From NCBI GenBank assembly GCA_023823795.1, contig CP085710.1, positions 3,064,001 to 3,128,000 on the forward strand: a DNA stretch of 64,000 bases. The letters run 5' to 3'. The translations under genes and the position numbers were made by a program. Within the stretch, counting starts at the first letter, position 1. Each line of letters opens with the position of its first letter. Positions 17,538-26,358 of the stretch are shown one piece after another. Source of the stretch: Bacillus sp. F19. Its GTDB lineage: Bacteria > Bacillota > Bacilli > Bacillales > Bacillaceae. The notes below the pieces were generated by a model. The model was not told the origin of the DNA. It ran no database searches and was given only the letters and a program-made list of their open reading frames with translations.

Positions 17538-19040
17538 TTAACTATAGGCTAGCTCTTTTTCGCTTAGACCAAGCGTCTCTGCTGTTAAAGTATGAATTTC
17601 GTGCAGCAGCTCTGGATTTTCCATTAGTGACACGCCATAAGAAGGAATCATTTCTTTGATTTTTGGTTCCCACTCTTTCATATATTCCGGGAAGCATTTT
17701 TTAATTATCTCAAGCATAACGTGAACAGCAGTAGAAGCACCTGGAGAAGCACCTAGTAATGCCGCAATCGAGCCATCAGCTGCAGTAATAACTTCGGTAC
17801 CAAATTGAAGCGTTCCTTTGCCGCCTTCAGCAGTATCTTTGATAACTTGTACACGCTGGCCAGCTACTACTAAATCCCAATCCTCGCTCTTAGCGTTCGG
17901 GATAAACTCTCGTAACTCTTCCATGCGCTGTTCTTTCGTTAACATAACTTGCTGGATCAGGTATTTAGTCAATGACATCTCTTTTGCGCCTGCCGCCAAC
18001 ATAGTTAAGACATTATTCGGTTTTACGGAAGTTACTAAATCGAACATTGAACCTGTTTTTAAGAACTTTGGTGTGAAGCCGGCAAACGGTCCAAATAGTA
18101 ACGATTTTTTATTGTCGATATATCTTGTGTCAAGATGCGGAACAGACATTGGAGGAGCTCCAACCTTAGCTTTGCCGTATACTTTTCCATGATGCAGCGC
18201 TGCAACTTCCGGATTATTACATACCATAAATATTCCGCTTACTGGGAATCCGCCAATATGCTTCCCTTCAGGAATACCAGATTTTTGCAGTAAATGCAGG
18301 CTTCCGCCACCGCCTCCGATAAAGACGAATTTAGCAGTATGGTGTTCTACGCTGCCGTTATCGACATTACGCACTTTTAATTCCCATGAGCCATCGCTAG
18401 TACGGTTAACATTATCAACACTATGTTTGTATTTGATATCGACGTTTTTATTCTTTAAGTGGTCAAACAGCATGCGTGTTAAAGCACCAAAGTTAACGTC
18501 TGTACCAGAGTCGATTTTTGTTGCCGCAATAGGTTCATTCGATGGACGGTCTTGCATGATAAGCGGAATCCATTCCATCAGTTTTTCTGGGTTATCGGAA
18601 AATTCCATACCTTTAAACAGAGGATTGTTTGAAAGCGCTTTAAAACGTTTCTTCAAAAATGCTACATTTTTTTCCCCTAGTACCATACTCATATGAGGTA
18701 ATGGCATGATAAAGTCTTGCGGATTATTAATCAGCTTACTGTTTACGAGATAAGACCAAAACTGCATTGAAACTTGGAACTGTTCATTAATTTTAATAGC
18801 TTTGCTAATATCTATAGATCCGTCAGATTTTTCGGATGTATAGTTAAGCTCGCACAGAGCAGAATGTCCCGTACCCGCATTATTCCATTCGTTAGAGCTT
18901 TCTTCTCCTGCGTTTGCGAGCTTCTCAAACACTTTGATTTCCCATTCCGGTGCTAACTCTTTCAGTAAGGATCCCAAAGTCGCGCTCATTACTCCGCCGC
19001 CAATTAAGATAACGTCTGTTTTTTTCTGTATGCTGCTCAT
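17538..19040 (-). CDS. mqo: Malate:quinone oxidoreductase
   Basis: About 500 residues. The N-terminus [17 protein letters not shown] is the FAD-binding motif of [43 protein letters not shown] and [12 protein letters not shown] are family hallmarks. The enzyme is membrane-associated, oxidises malate to oxaloacetate and passes electrons to quinone. I choose ATG at 19040 (MSSIQKK), which has AAGGAAGG upstream, over an upstream in-frame TTG at 19070. It is monocistronic, with a structured-looking leader and a probable terminator. Confidence 0.96.
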   Translation of the reverse strand: MSSIQKKTDVILIGGGVMSATLGSLLKELAPEWEIKVFEKLANAGEESSNEWNNAGTGHSALCELNYTSEKSDGSIDISKAIKINEQFQVSMQFWSYLVNSKLINNPQDFIMPLPHMSMVLGEKNVAFLKKRFKALSNNPLFKGMEFSDNPEKLMEWIPLIMQDRPSNEPIAATKIDSGTDVNFGALTRMLFDHLKNKNVDIKYKHSVDNVNRTSDGSWELKVRNVDNGSVEHHTAKFVFIGGGGGSLHLLQKSGIPEGKHIGGFPVSGIFMVCNNPEVAALHHGKVYGKAKVGAPPMSVPHLDTRYIDNKKSLLFGPFAGFTPKFLKTGSMFDLVTSVKPNNVLTMLAAGAKEMSLTKYLIQQVMLTKEQRMEELREFIPNAKSEDWDLVVAGQRVQVIKDTAEGGKGTLQFGTEVITAADGSIAALLGASPGASTAVHVMLEIIKKCFPEYMKEWEPKIKEMIPSYGVSLMENPELLHEIHTLTAETLGLSEKELAYS

Positions 19041-19150
19041 AATAACCTTCCTTATCCCCTTTATTTGCAAAAAAGATGTAAGGGCACCTGCTTAGGTGTC
19101 ACAAAAAGCCAGGCGCGACCTAAGAACACACCTTTTCTGTCTCAATTATA
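19041..19150 (-). promoter_or_regulatory. mqo leader with mutually exclusive hairpins
   Basis: In the mqo 5' region, CACCT and AGGTG (19085-19098) can form a small hairpin. CTTAGGT (19091-19097) can instead pair with ACCTAAG (19118-19124), and AGGTGT can pair with ACACCT at about 19128. The overlap of arms suggests alternative structures. Regulation is inferred only. Confidence 0.35.
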
Positions 19151-19352
19151 TCATAATCTATTATAATTTTTTGTTTAATTATAGTTTGTGTGAAGAAATG
19201 AACTTAACTTAATTGCCTGTTAGCTGATGAGATGAAACAGGCTGCTTCATACAAAAAATGAACATTATTCAGCAAAAAGATTCATACATTAGACAGAGGG
19301 AATCTTTGTATTCATTCCTAAAAAGGATAAAAGTTATTAAGGAGGCCTTTAT

Positions 19353-19610
19353 ATGATTCAACAAACAGTTGAACTGAACAGTATAGGGGGGTTGTATGGA
19401 CGTTCTGTTACAGAATTGATTTGGACCGCCTCTCGTTATAGTTCTGATATTTTTCTAACTTATAAAGGACGCAGGGTTAATGTGAAGTCTATATTGGGTG
19501 TTTTATCACTTGGAATACAAAACAAGGCAGAATTAAAATTAGAAGCTTCCGGACGTGATGAAGAAGAAGCTCTCCAACAAGTAATTAAAACTTTAGCATC
19601 ATTAGATTGA
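19353..19610 (+). CDS. HPr/Crh-like protein lacking the phosphorylatable histidine
   Basis: 85 residues, the normal HPr length, with the fold-defining VNVKSILGVLSLG around the regulatory Ser (Ser46 in HPr numbering), which is kept. The His15 region, GLHARP in HPr, reads GLYGRS here, so the PEP-dependent phosphorylation site is Tyr. B. subtilis Crh has Gln there and works only through Ser46-P with CcpA, so this may be a regulatory paralogue. AAGGAGG precedes ATG 19353. It stands alone and ends in a hairpin. Confidence 0.88.
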   Translation: MIQQTVELNSIGGLYGRSVTELIWTASRYSSDIFLTYKGRRVNVKSILGVLSLGIQNKAELKLEASGRDEEEALQQVIKTLASLD

Positions 19611-19637
19611 GTTAAAAAAGACATCCCTTATATGTTA

Positions 19638-19673
19638 ATAAGCCTTTGCTCCTGAGCAAAAGCTTTTTTTTAA
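19638..19673 (+). terminator. Terminator of the HPr-like gene
   Basis: AAGCCTTTGCTC, loop CTGA, then GCAAAAGCTT and a T run. The stem carries one bulge. Confidence 0.7.
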
Positions 19674-19786
19674 TGAGTTTCTTCTTTTTAATATTGCTAT
19701 TTTACTAGCTTCTACTGAAGATCTTCACATATTAAATCAATTTCATAAATCTGAGCCTAGGCGGCCCAACGGTTTAAAAGCATAAA

Positions 19787-19812
19787 AAAAAGACCGAAAA
19801 TTTCGGTCTATT
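19787..19812 (-). terminator. Terminator of the ABC exporter operon
   Basis: AGACCGAAA and TTTCGGTCT form a perfect short palindrome, preceded by an A run that reads as a T run on minus. It lies just after the last permease. Confidence 0.75.
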
Positions 19813-19816
19813 TGTA

Positions 19817-20614
19817 CTATACATTCAGATCTCTTTTTTTATAAAAAACATAGGTAATAATCGAAAGTCCCACAATTAACGCTATAGACAGTATGACAAA
19901 GCTTGCTTCGAAACCCCCGCCATACATTACATTTTTCGCTTCAAAATATTTGAATGGTGTAAAGTATCTTAAGCCATCAATGTTCTCATTCAAATCAATA
20001 ACGATGGATAACATATACGTAAGTAAAAGGATTCCAGCAGCTACTGATGCAGCCGATTTTGGATTCTTTTTGACCGCAGCCAGCGCGCTGCCGATTACCA
20101 TAAACAAGACCTGCAAAATGAACATTGCCGCCATTAAGATGGCGATCTCACCATTAACCGCCTCACCCTCGCTGTATTTCCCTAAAAGAATAATAGACGA
20201 AGCGAATGTTGCGAGATTAAAGATCACGATATTGGTGAATGCTGCCAATAATTTTGCAGTAATAATGGTACTTCTTGATACTGGCTTTACGAACAAAAAC
20301 TCTGACGTTTTGTCCCGCTCTTCTTTGGCAATAATCGTTGCTCCCAGCATCGCAGCATGGATAGTTGCCATTAATAGCAAATAGAGAAAGAGCATACCAT
20401 AGTAGCCGCTAGCCTTTGATAAATCCAAAGTACTGAAACCCAATACAGCCCTCAGCGATTTTGGAATATCAGCCATCAGATCATTTATCGATTGGCCTGA
20501 TGACGAATAGGCAGAATATTTAGCCATTCCGGATGCCACCGCAAGAAAGACACCGATGCTCCAAAAGATAAGCGCTTTTCGATGAGACTTCAATTCTTTT
20601 AAATATATATTCAT
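19817..20614 (-). CDS. ABC-2 type transporter permease
   Basis: About 265 residues with six hydrophobic segments, opening MNIYLKELKSHRKALIFWSIG. It is a clear paralogue of the preceding permease, which opens MNIFLHELKALRKSTIIWSLS, and both share EERDKTSEFLFVKPVSR-type motifs. I choose ATG 20614, eight bases after GGAGGGG, over an upstream TTG. It is the last gene of the TetR-ATPase-permease-permease unit. Confidence 0.92.
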   Translation of the reverse strand: MNIYLKELKSHRKALIFWSIGVFLAVASGMAKYSAYSSSGQSINDLMADIPKSLRAVLGFSTLDLSKASGYYGMLFLYLLLMATIHAAMLGATIIAKEERDKTSEFLFVKPVSRSTIITAKLLAAFTNIVIFNLATFASSIILLGKYSEGEAVNGEIAILMAAMFILQVLFMVIGSALAAVKKNPKSAASVAAGILLLTYMLSIVIDLNENIDGLRYFTPFKYFEAKNVMYGGGFEASFVILSIALIVGLSIITYVFYKKRDLNV

Positions 20615-20659
20615 GACCAAACCCCTCCGTTTAGCTCTCCATATGAATAGCCAAAATTC

Positions 20660-21454
20660 TTATACAGCATGGATATCCTTCTTGGTATAGACGACATAAC
20701 TAGCTGCAATTGCAAGAATAATAATGACTCCGCCCACAATCAAAAATGATGCTTCATAGCTGGAATGTTTAATGATATAGGCAGTGTCAAAATATTTAAA
20801 CGGCGAAAAATAACGTTTCACTTCATCGGCTGTCGTATCACTGAACATTCCCAGAAAGTAGAAAGCAAAGACGGTAGCAAGCGAGACGGTCAGCACGGAT
20901 TTGATCTTATGGACCATAACGGAAATGAAAATTCCCATAGCCAGGAAAATCAGTTGAATGAAAAAAATCGTAAGCGAAAGCAAGAAGAAAGTTTTCAAGC
21001 TAAAATCATCGGTCTTGACTTGTAATGCCAAGCTCGCTGCAGCGAAATAAAAAATATTCGTCATGACAATCGAAACCAATGCTGCCAATAACTTGGCTGT
21101 CAAAATTTTAGTCCGGGTAACAGGCTTTGTAAGCAAAAAGTCCGCCGTTTTTTCACGGACTTCCTTGCTGACAATGGATGTACCGAGATTCATCGCCTGG
21201 ATTGCTCCGCAAAGAGTAATAAACGATAATGGGAAGCTATAGAAGCCTAGAATAGTAAAGAAATTTCCTTGATTAAACCCGAGCGCATTTCTTATCGCCT
21301 CCGGATAACTTTCCAAAATTTTCATAAAACTTTCTGCATCCTCTGCAAATGAAGAATACATCGACATAAAAATAACGATGATCACAATTAACGATAGCGA
21401 CCATATGATCGTAGACTTCCGAAGCGCCTTCAATTCATGCAAAAATATATTCAT
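20660..21454 (-). CDS. ABC-2 type transporter permease
   Basis: 264 residues, six predicted membrane segments, with the conserved SKEVREKTADFLLTKPVTR loop. It starts seven bases after the ATPase stop, so the two are translationally linked. With its paralogue at 19817 it would form a heterodimeric membrane channel. The substrate is unknown; antibiotic or lipid export is common for TetR-controlled systems of this type. Confidence 0.92.
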   Translation of the reverse strand: MNIFLHELKALRKSTIIWSLSLIVIIVIFMSMYSSFAEDAESFMKILESYPEAIRNALGFNQGNFFTILGFYSFPLSFITLCGAIQAMNLGTSIVSKEVREKTADFLLTKPVTRTKILTAKLLAALVSIVMTNIFYFAAASLALQVKTDDFSLKTFFLLSLTIFFIQLIFLAMGIFISVMVHKIKSVLTVSLATVFAFYFLGMFSDTTADEVKRYFSPFKYFDTAYIIKHSSYEASFLIVGGVIIILAIAASYVVYTKKDIHAV

Positions 21455-21460
21455 AGCGTC

Positions 21461-22345
21461 CTAGGCCTCCTTTTCATAGTAGTGCATAAAGATCTCCTCA
21501 AGGTCCGGCTCTTCTATCCAGAGATTCGTGATTTCAATGTCGGCTATTTTTTTCATTACCGTATTGATATTTCCCTTAAAAATAAAGCTAGCAACATTAT
21601 TATTCACCTCTAAATTGTTGACTCCAGATAAATTAAAATAATTTTGTTCAAGCTTTGACTTTGCTTCAATTTTGAATTTTTTATAGGTGTTTTCTTGTAA
21701 TGTACTAATTTTCTCAACTGTAACGATTTTTCCCTCTTTAATAATGGCAACACGATTACATAATCGCTGTACCTCACTTAAAATGTGAGATGAAAATAGT
21801 ATAGTGGCGCCTTTTTTATTCTCTTCCTCAAGCAAGTCAAAGAATTTTTGCTGCATGAGAGGATCAAGTCCACTCGTAGGTTCATCGAGAATGATCAGCT
21901 TCGGCTCATGTAGCAGACCTTGAACAATTCCGACCTTCTTTTTGTTTCCTAATGAGAGGTCATCAATTTTTTTATTGAGGTCCAAGTCCATGATTTCAGC
22001 CAATTCTTTTATTCTCTTACTGCAATCTTTTTTATAAAAGCTAGCTGAATATTTTAATAAATCCTTTACTTTCATATTGTCATAATAAAATACTTCTGAA
22101 GGTAAATAGCCGATTTCTTTTTTAATTTCAGGAGCTGATTGAATACAATCCTTTCCAAAAATTGTTGCACTGCCGCTTGTTGGATAGATGAGCGATAACA
22201 GCGTACGGATCGTTGTCGACTTCCCAGCGCCGTTTGGCCCGATAAACCCGAAAATCTCTCCCTGTTCAACATTAAAACTTATATCGGAAATTCCTCTTGC
22301 CTTGCCGTAAGTTTTGGTTAGCTTTTTAATTTCTATTACGTTCAT
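21461..22345 (-). CDS. ABC transporter ATP-binding protein
   Basis: 294 residues. Walker A GPNGAGKST near 36-44, signature LSLGNKKKVG (LSxGx variant) near 130, Walker B LIILDEPTSGLDP near 150, and the switch His in SSHILSEV. It is a DrrA/CcmA-like ATPase that powers the two permeases downstream. ATG 22345 follows GGGAGG. The signature LSLGN is slightly off LSGGQ, as often in this subfamily. Confidence 0.95.
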   Translation of the reverse strand: MNVIEIKKLTKTYGKARGISDISFNVEQGEIFGFIGPNGAGKSTTIRTLLSLIYPTSGSATIFGKDCIQSAPEIKKEIGYLPSEVFYYDNMKVKDLLKYSASFYKKDCSKRIKELAEIMDLDLNKKIDDLSLGNKKKVGIVQGLLHEPKLIILDEPTSGLDPLMQQKFFDLLEEENKKGATILFSSHILSEVQRLCNRVAIIKEGKIVTVEKISTLQENTYKKFKIEAKSKLEQNYFNLSGVNNLEVNNNVASFIFKGNINTVMKKIADIEITNLWIEEPDLEEIFMHYYEKEA

Positions 22346-22419
22346 TAATAATACCTCCCTTTTTTCTCCTCAATCAGTTATGCGGAATGACCAATTTTGT
22401 AATATGATTGATCACCTCC

Positions 22420-23043
22420 TTATTCGTATAAAGAATTTCTTAGTATTTTCAGGTATTCTTCCATTTCTGCCATTGTCTCTTCGCTATCGATTTGCTCAAG
22501 GGATAGGGACAATGCTTTTTCTTGATATTGATAGGCGAACCCTTCCAATGTCCAATTAATAATGTTAATCGCCTTTTTGATATCAATCCCTTTTTTAAAT
22601 TTGGAAAGATCAATATCGGAAAATAATTTATTGAAGGAACTTTCGAACAATTCTTTCGCCCTGCGGTTTATATCAATTTTTACTGCAGGGGAGGAGTCTT
22701 TATAAATTGACTTAGCGAAACTTAGCATTTCTGGATAAATTTTGTATATCTCAATTTTCAGTAATGCGATTTGCCGATAGCGGACAAAAATGTCTTTTTC
22801 ATCCCAATTTATTTTTTCCATAATTTTTCCCATTAGAATATCGATCATATGATCATATAAGAATAAATATAATTGCTTTTTATTTTGGAAATAATGGAAT
22901 AACAATCCCTTTGATATTCCCGCTTCCTTGACGATTTCATTTGTCGATGCCTTATCATATCCGTTCTGGGCAAATTCCTTCATTGCCGCATTTATGATGC
23001 GATCCTGTTTTTCCTTATCCAGATTCAAAAATTTTGAAAACAT
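22420..23043 (-). CDS. TetR family transcriptional repressor
   Basis: 207 residues. The N-terminal helix-turn-helix (about 8-55) contains AAMKEFAQNGYDKASTNEIVKEAGISKG in family register, ending LFHYFQNKKQLY. The C-terminal ligand domain is variable. It is the first gene of the exporter operon. Two identical-format 17-bp inverted repeats overlap its promoter, so autoregulation of the whole operon is likely. The inducer is unknown. Confidence 0.95.
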   Translation of the reverse strand: MFSKFLNLDKEKQDRIINAAMKEFAQNGYDKASTNEIVKEAGISKGLLFHYFQNKKQLYLFLYDHMIDILMGKIMEKINWDEKDIFVRYRQIALLKIEIYKIYPEMLSFAKSIYKDSSPAVKIDINRRAKELFESSFNKLFSDIDLSKFKKGIDIKKAINIINWTLEGFAYQYQEKALSLSLEQIDSEETMAEMEEYLKILRNSLYE

Positions 23044-23082
23044 TTTGGCAGCCCTCTTTCTACATTGGTTCTCACGAGGTTA

Positions 23083-23099
23083 TTGACCATATTGGTCAA
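23083..23099. promoter_or_regulatory. TetR operator 1
   Basis: TTGACCATATTGGTCAA: TTGACC-N5-GGTCAA palindrome upstream of the tetR-type gene. A second copy with the same arms lies 33 bp away. Confidence 0.82.
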
Positions 23100-23103
23100 A
23101 TTC

Positions 23104-23132
23104 ATTGTAATCCTGTTGACCTCTCTGGTCAA
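23104..23132 (-). promoter_or_regulatory. Promoter of the tetR/ABC operon with operator 2
   Basis: On minus, TTGACC, 17 bases, TACAAT makes a near-consensus sigma-A promoter. Its -35 lies in the second operator, TTGACCTCTCTGGTCAA (23116-23132). Centre-to-centre distance to operator 1 is 33 bp, about three helical turns, so two repressor dimers could bind the same face. Confidence 0.82.
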
Positions 23133-23191
23133 TAGTGTTCAAGCTATATTTTTTACAAAAAAATGAAATTGTTGCTTTGAAAAATAGTTGG

Positions 23192-23263
23192 TATTCTTTT
23201 ATAAAAAAGTTTGATCATTTCAGTGAACCCTCTTCAATTAATGCGACCGATTGTGGAAGAAGG
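23192..23263. repeat. Dispersed intergenic repeat, copy 1
   Basis: About 72 bp starting TATTCTTTTATAAAAAA and ending GCGACCGATTGTGGAAGA. It matches 49642-49712 over its whole length with few differences, and its tail matches the shorter repeats near 42.8, 43.8, 44.3 and 50.3 kb. Confidence 0.7.
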
Positions 23264-23333
23264 TTATCACTGAATTTTCAACAGTCATTTTCCATAATAA
23301 AGCAAAGCACCCTTCAAATAGAGATTCTTATAA

Positions 23334-23364
23334 AAAGAAGCAGAGATACGTTCTCTGCTTCTTT
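23334..23364 (-). terminator. Terminator after the ABC-F remnant
   Basis: AAAGAAGCAGAGA, a short loop, TCTCTGCTTCTTT. It is bidirectional by sequence. Confidence 0.8.
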
Positions 23365-23370
23365 CTCTGA

Positions 23371-23692
23371 TTAGTTTCTTAATTTTAGTTGCTGGTGTTC
23401 AATAACATATATACGATCTGCTGCACGTTTAATAAACATGTGATCATGCGTTACGAGAAGGACCGTACCTTCATAGCCCTTTAAAAAGCGTTCTAACGCT
23501 TCAATACAAAAAACATCCAAAAAATTGGATGGCTCATTTAAAACCAGTACATTGTATCTTCCCAAAAAAAGTTGACACAATATTAGACGGATTGCTTCTC
23601 CACTGCTTAAATCGCACACATTCTTTCTCAAATCATTTCCTGTAAAGTTCATTGCATGAAGGACTGCACGGATCCCCGTTTGTTGAAGAACA
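23371..23692 (-). pseudogene. C-terminal remnant of an ABC-F ATPase
   Basis: The frame encodes LSSGEAIRLILCQLFLGRYNVLVLNEPSNFLD and LLVTHDHMFIK, the signature, Walker B and switch regions of an ABC-F (VmlR/Msr-like ribosome protection) protein's second ATPase domain. Walker B is degenerate (LNEPSNFLD for LDEPTNHLD). Everything upstream is missing; the frame runs back only to a 14-bp inverted repeat at 23693. It is a dead fragment of a protein normally above 480 residues. Confidence 0.8.
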
Positions 23693-23726
23693 TTTAATGT
23701 ACAGTATAGGCGTACTGTACATTAAA
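23693..23726. repeat. Perfect 14-bp inverted repeat
   Basis: TTTAATGTACAGTA, six bases, then the exact complement TACTGTACATTAAA. It lies at the break point of the ABC-F remnant. It could be an operator, a hairpin, or the scar of a lost element. Confidence 0.7.
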
Positions 23727-23836
23727 AGTGAAAGTACTTAATCAGTAGTTTTCATTAATATGACATATATCAGATAACCTTCTAATACCTTTTATTATCA
23801 TAATAATAATTGAATCGAATACAGGGAGAGGAAGAT

Positions 23837-24757
23837 ATGGCAATAAGACCTCCGATGCTGCAAAGAGGGGATACGATTGGGTTGGTTACACCTGGCAGTC
23901 CTCTTGATGCAAATATTATTAATGCGAGAGTACAATATTTGAGAGATATTGGCTTTAATATAGTTTTTGGCAGGCACGTTTATTCTTACGAGGGCATCAC
24001 AGCTGCACCTGCTGGGCAAAGAGCAGAAGATGTAATGAATATGTTCAAAGATCCGAGCGTCAAAATGATACTATCCACACGAGGAGGGACTGGGGTACAG
24101 ACCATTCTTCCTTACCTAGATTTTGAAGTCATAAGAAAGAACCCTAAAATTATAGCTGGTTATAGTGACATAACAGTATTACTAAATAGTTTGTATCTAT
24201 CTAGTAATTTAATTACGTTCCATAGCCTAATGCTTATTGATTTTAGATTAGAGACACCTGCTTATAATTTCAATCAATTCTTTGAAGCAACTTCTACATT
24301 GACTTCGCCTAGGATTATCCAAAATCCATCGACTATGCCCCTGAAGAGTTTAGTACCAGGAAATGTAACGGGTCCAATAGTAGGTGGTAATATGACTTCT
24401 CTAGTCAATACCCTTGGTACGCCATATGAAATTAATACACAAGGAAAAATACTTTTCTTAGAAGAGATCCATTCACCAACTACAATGATTTTTCGGTATC
24501 TAACTCAATTATTGATGTCAGGTAAATTTCAAGATTGTCTTGGTATTATCATGGGAGAATGTACGAATTGCCTTGTATCTTATGACACAACATATGATGA
24601 TTTAATTAATGATTTGTTAGTCCCCATAGGAAAACCACTGATGGTCAACCTTGCTACAGGGCATGGTTTTTATAAAGCTGCTATTCCAATAGGTGCTAAT
24701 GTTAATCTCAATTCGACAGATAATACATTAACTGTGCTTGAACCAACTGTCTCTTAG
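23837..24757 (+). CDS. LD-carboxypeptidase, peptidase family S66
   Basis: 306 residues. The serine nucleophile lies in GYSDIT (Ser110), with Glu in LFLEEIHSP and His in GHGFYKAAIPIG completing the Ser-Glu-His triad of LdcA/MccF. IGLVTPGSP at the N-terminus is typical. It cleaves the L-D bond of muropeptide tetrapeptides in cell-wall recycling; some members (MccF) inactivate microcin C-type antibiotics. ATG 23837 follows GGGAGAGG; the in-frame TTG at 23810 is rejected as start. Confidence 0.93.
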   Translation: MAIRPPMLQRGDTIGLVTPGSPLDANIINARVQYLRDIGFNIVFGRHVYSYEGITAAPAGQRAEDVMNMFKDPSVKMILSTRGGTGVQTILPYLDFEVIRKNPKIIAGYSDITVLLNSLYLSSNLITFHSLMLIDFRLETPAYNFNQFFEATSTLTSPRIIQNPSTMPLKSLVPGNVTGPIVGGNMTSLVNTLGTPYEINTQGKILFLEEIHSPTTMIFRYLTQLLMSGKFQDCLGIIMGECTNCLVSYDTTYDDLINDLLVPIGKPLMVNLATGHGFYKAAIPIGANVNLNSTDNTLTVLEPTVS

Positions 24758-25043
24758 TGATATTAAACGAGGTATTAGCAATCTCATCTATACCCAAATA
24801 CAAAAAATCTCTGTTATTCCTAATTTAAAAATTGTGTCAAATAAGCAATACTAGACAAACAGATTTCTTATTCGGTTCAGGATGATAATTAAAAAAGACA
24901 CAATTCCTTATACAAGAATTGCTCCCTTTAGTAATGCCCTTCTCAAGAGGGGCTCATAATGATTCGATGTCAATTTTTATTTCTTTGTCGCCAAATTTTT
25001 TGTAAAAAGAAATTAATTTTTTTAATTAGGGTTAGGGTGAACC
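24758..25043. other. Intergenic stretch up to the IS3 insertion
   Basis: 286 bp. It holds a small GCCC/GGGC hairpin near 24935 but no T run. No gene is supported here. The sequence immediately left of the IS should contain the missing part of the ORF found on its right, but no clear in-frame coding is visible. Confidence 0.35.
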
Positions 25044-25079
25044 TGAACTTACCCCTGTCAAGTAGACAACTAAAAAAGG

Positions 25080-25904
25080 CTATGCTGCCATCTGGCATCT
25101 ATATTCAATCGGTGCGAGGTGGCAGAGTCGTTTCTGGAAACGTTGATAGTTATAAAAATAAATATAATTTTCAATGGCTGCTTGTAGTTCTTCTTCAGAT
25201 TCAAAGTGAGTTAAATAAATACATTCTGATTTTACATGCGAAAAGAATGACTCGATACAAGCATTATCATGGCAATTTCCCTTACGGGAGTGGCTGCCAA
25301 TAACACCTAGGTGTGCTAAATGTTTATGATAGGCGTGAGATGTGTACTGAAACCCCTGATCCGAATGGAGAATGGTTCTGTACACATTTCTTTTTTCTGC
25401 TACTAAATCTAATGTATCCATTAAAAGCTGTAAATCATTCCGAAAAGACAGCTTCCAAGCAATAACCTCATTGTTATAAAGGTCTTGTACGGCCGATAAA
25501 TAACGAAATACATCCTTCAATCGAATATAGGTGATATCCGTTACGAGTACTTCGTTTGGCTGTCTATTCTGAAATTTTCGTTCTAATACATTTGGATAGG
25601 TTCTTGAGTATTGCCCTTTAAAGAAACGTCGTTTCTTCCGAATAATGGACTGTATCTGTAGTTCACACATTAAGCGATATACTTTTTTGTGATTGACGAA
25701 AAAGCCTCTTTCACGCAACGCAATTTTCATCTGAGGGTACCCAAATTGCTTATGTTTTTGGTGAATTTCAAGAATCACTGTTTTCAGCTGTGCTTCTGCT
25801 TCAGTACGTGCTGTACACGACGATGTGCGCCTCCATTTGTAGTAACCTGAACGATGGACCTTCGCCATTTCAGTAAGCCAAATAACCGGATATTTCTCTT
25901 TCAT
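25080..25904 (-). CDS. IS3 transposase OrfB (DDE catalytic part)
   Basis: 274 residues as a separate frame. It has the HTH_21 region and the rve integrase core: LVTDITYIRL (first Asp), LHSDQGFQYTS (second Asp), and GNCHDNACIESFFSHVKSE (Glu). The frame extends upstream of the ATG through KALSKSVNGGVPTHKERYEI to a run of A residues in orfA, where a -1 shift would make an OrfAB fusion, the active transposase of IS3 elements. Confidence 0.94.
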   Translation of the reverse strand: MKEKYPVIWLTEMAKVHRSGYYKWRRTSSCTARTEAEAQLKTVILEIHQKHKQFGYPQMKIALRERGFFVNHKKVYRLMCELQIQSIIRKKRRFFKGQYSRTYPNVLERKFQNRQPNEVLVTDITYIRLKDVFRYLSAVQDLYNNEVIAWKLSFRNDLQLLMDTLDLVAEKRNVYRTILHSDQGFQYTSHAYHKHLAHLGVIGSHSRKGNCHDNACIESFFSHVKSECIYLTHFESEEELQAAIENYIYFYNYQRFQKRLCHLAPIEYRCQMAA

Positions 25905-25951
25905 TTCCTCAATAATTTCATAACGTTCTTTGTGTGTCGGAACGCCTCCAT

Positions 25952-26275
25952 TTACAGATTTGGATAACGCTTTTTTAGGTATTCAACCTGTGCCTTGTAG
26001 TAGTCACGTTCTTCTTCAACACTTTTGAAATGATTTTTCTTTCCTTTGAGTGGATTAGGGATTCCCTTACCGCCAGACCCTGGTGAAGCCGTGTTTTTAA
26101 AAGCATCAACACTCCCTGTTTCACGATATTTCTCTACCCAATTTTCTAATTGGGTTTTGCTTTTTAATCCATACATTTGGGCAACTTTGACATAATTTCC
26201 TTCACCATTTTTTAAATAACTTTGAACTGCTTGTATTTTTAACTCGTAAGAGTAGCTGTTATTTTTTCTAGACAT
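25952..26275 (-). CDS. IS3 transposase OrfA (HTH protein)
   Basis: 107 residues from ATG 26275 (SRKNNSYSYELKIQAVQSYL), which follows TTGGAGGGG. The N-terminal helix-turn-helix is followed by a coiled-coil-like end (EEERDYYKAQVEYLKKRYPNL). The 3' end has CTAAAAAAGCG, a slippery A-AAA-AAG-type heptamer suited to -1 frameshifting into orfB. The longer frame starting at 26359 lies in the terminal repeat and is not used. Confidence 0.92.
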   Translation of the reverse strand: MSRKNNSYSYELKIQAVQSYLKNGEGNYVKVAQMYGLKSKTQLENWVEKYRETGSVDAFKNTASPGSGGKGIPNPLKGKKNHFKSVEEERDYYKAQVEYLKKRYPNL

Positions 26276-26358
26276 AGTAAAATCCCCTCCAAGTATGAGT
26301 GTATCATCTACATAAACTGTAGCCTTTTTACATTGTCTACTTAGAGGGGATAATATCA

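Larger units (their letters stand above)
25044..26358 (-). mobile_element. IS3 family element (IS150 group), apparently intact
   Basis: 1315 bp with related inverted ends: TGAACTTACCCCTGTCAAG at left and the complement of an end reading TGATATTATCCCCTCTAAG at right, both followed by TAGACAA. The ends begin TG and finish CA as in IS3. It carries orfA and orfB with a frameshift window. The flanking trinucleotides (ACC, ATC) do not match, so no target duplication is evident. Confidence 0.88.

Noticed and set aside
24959-25303. Plus-strand frame running into the IS3 element
   Set aside because: Most of it is antisense to orfB and it has no ribosome binding site.
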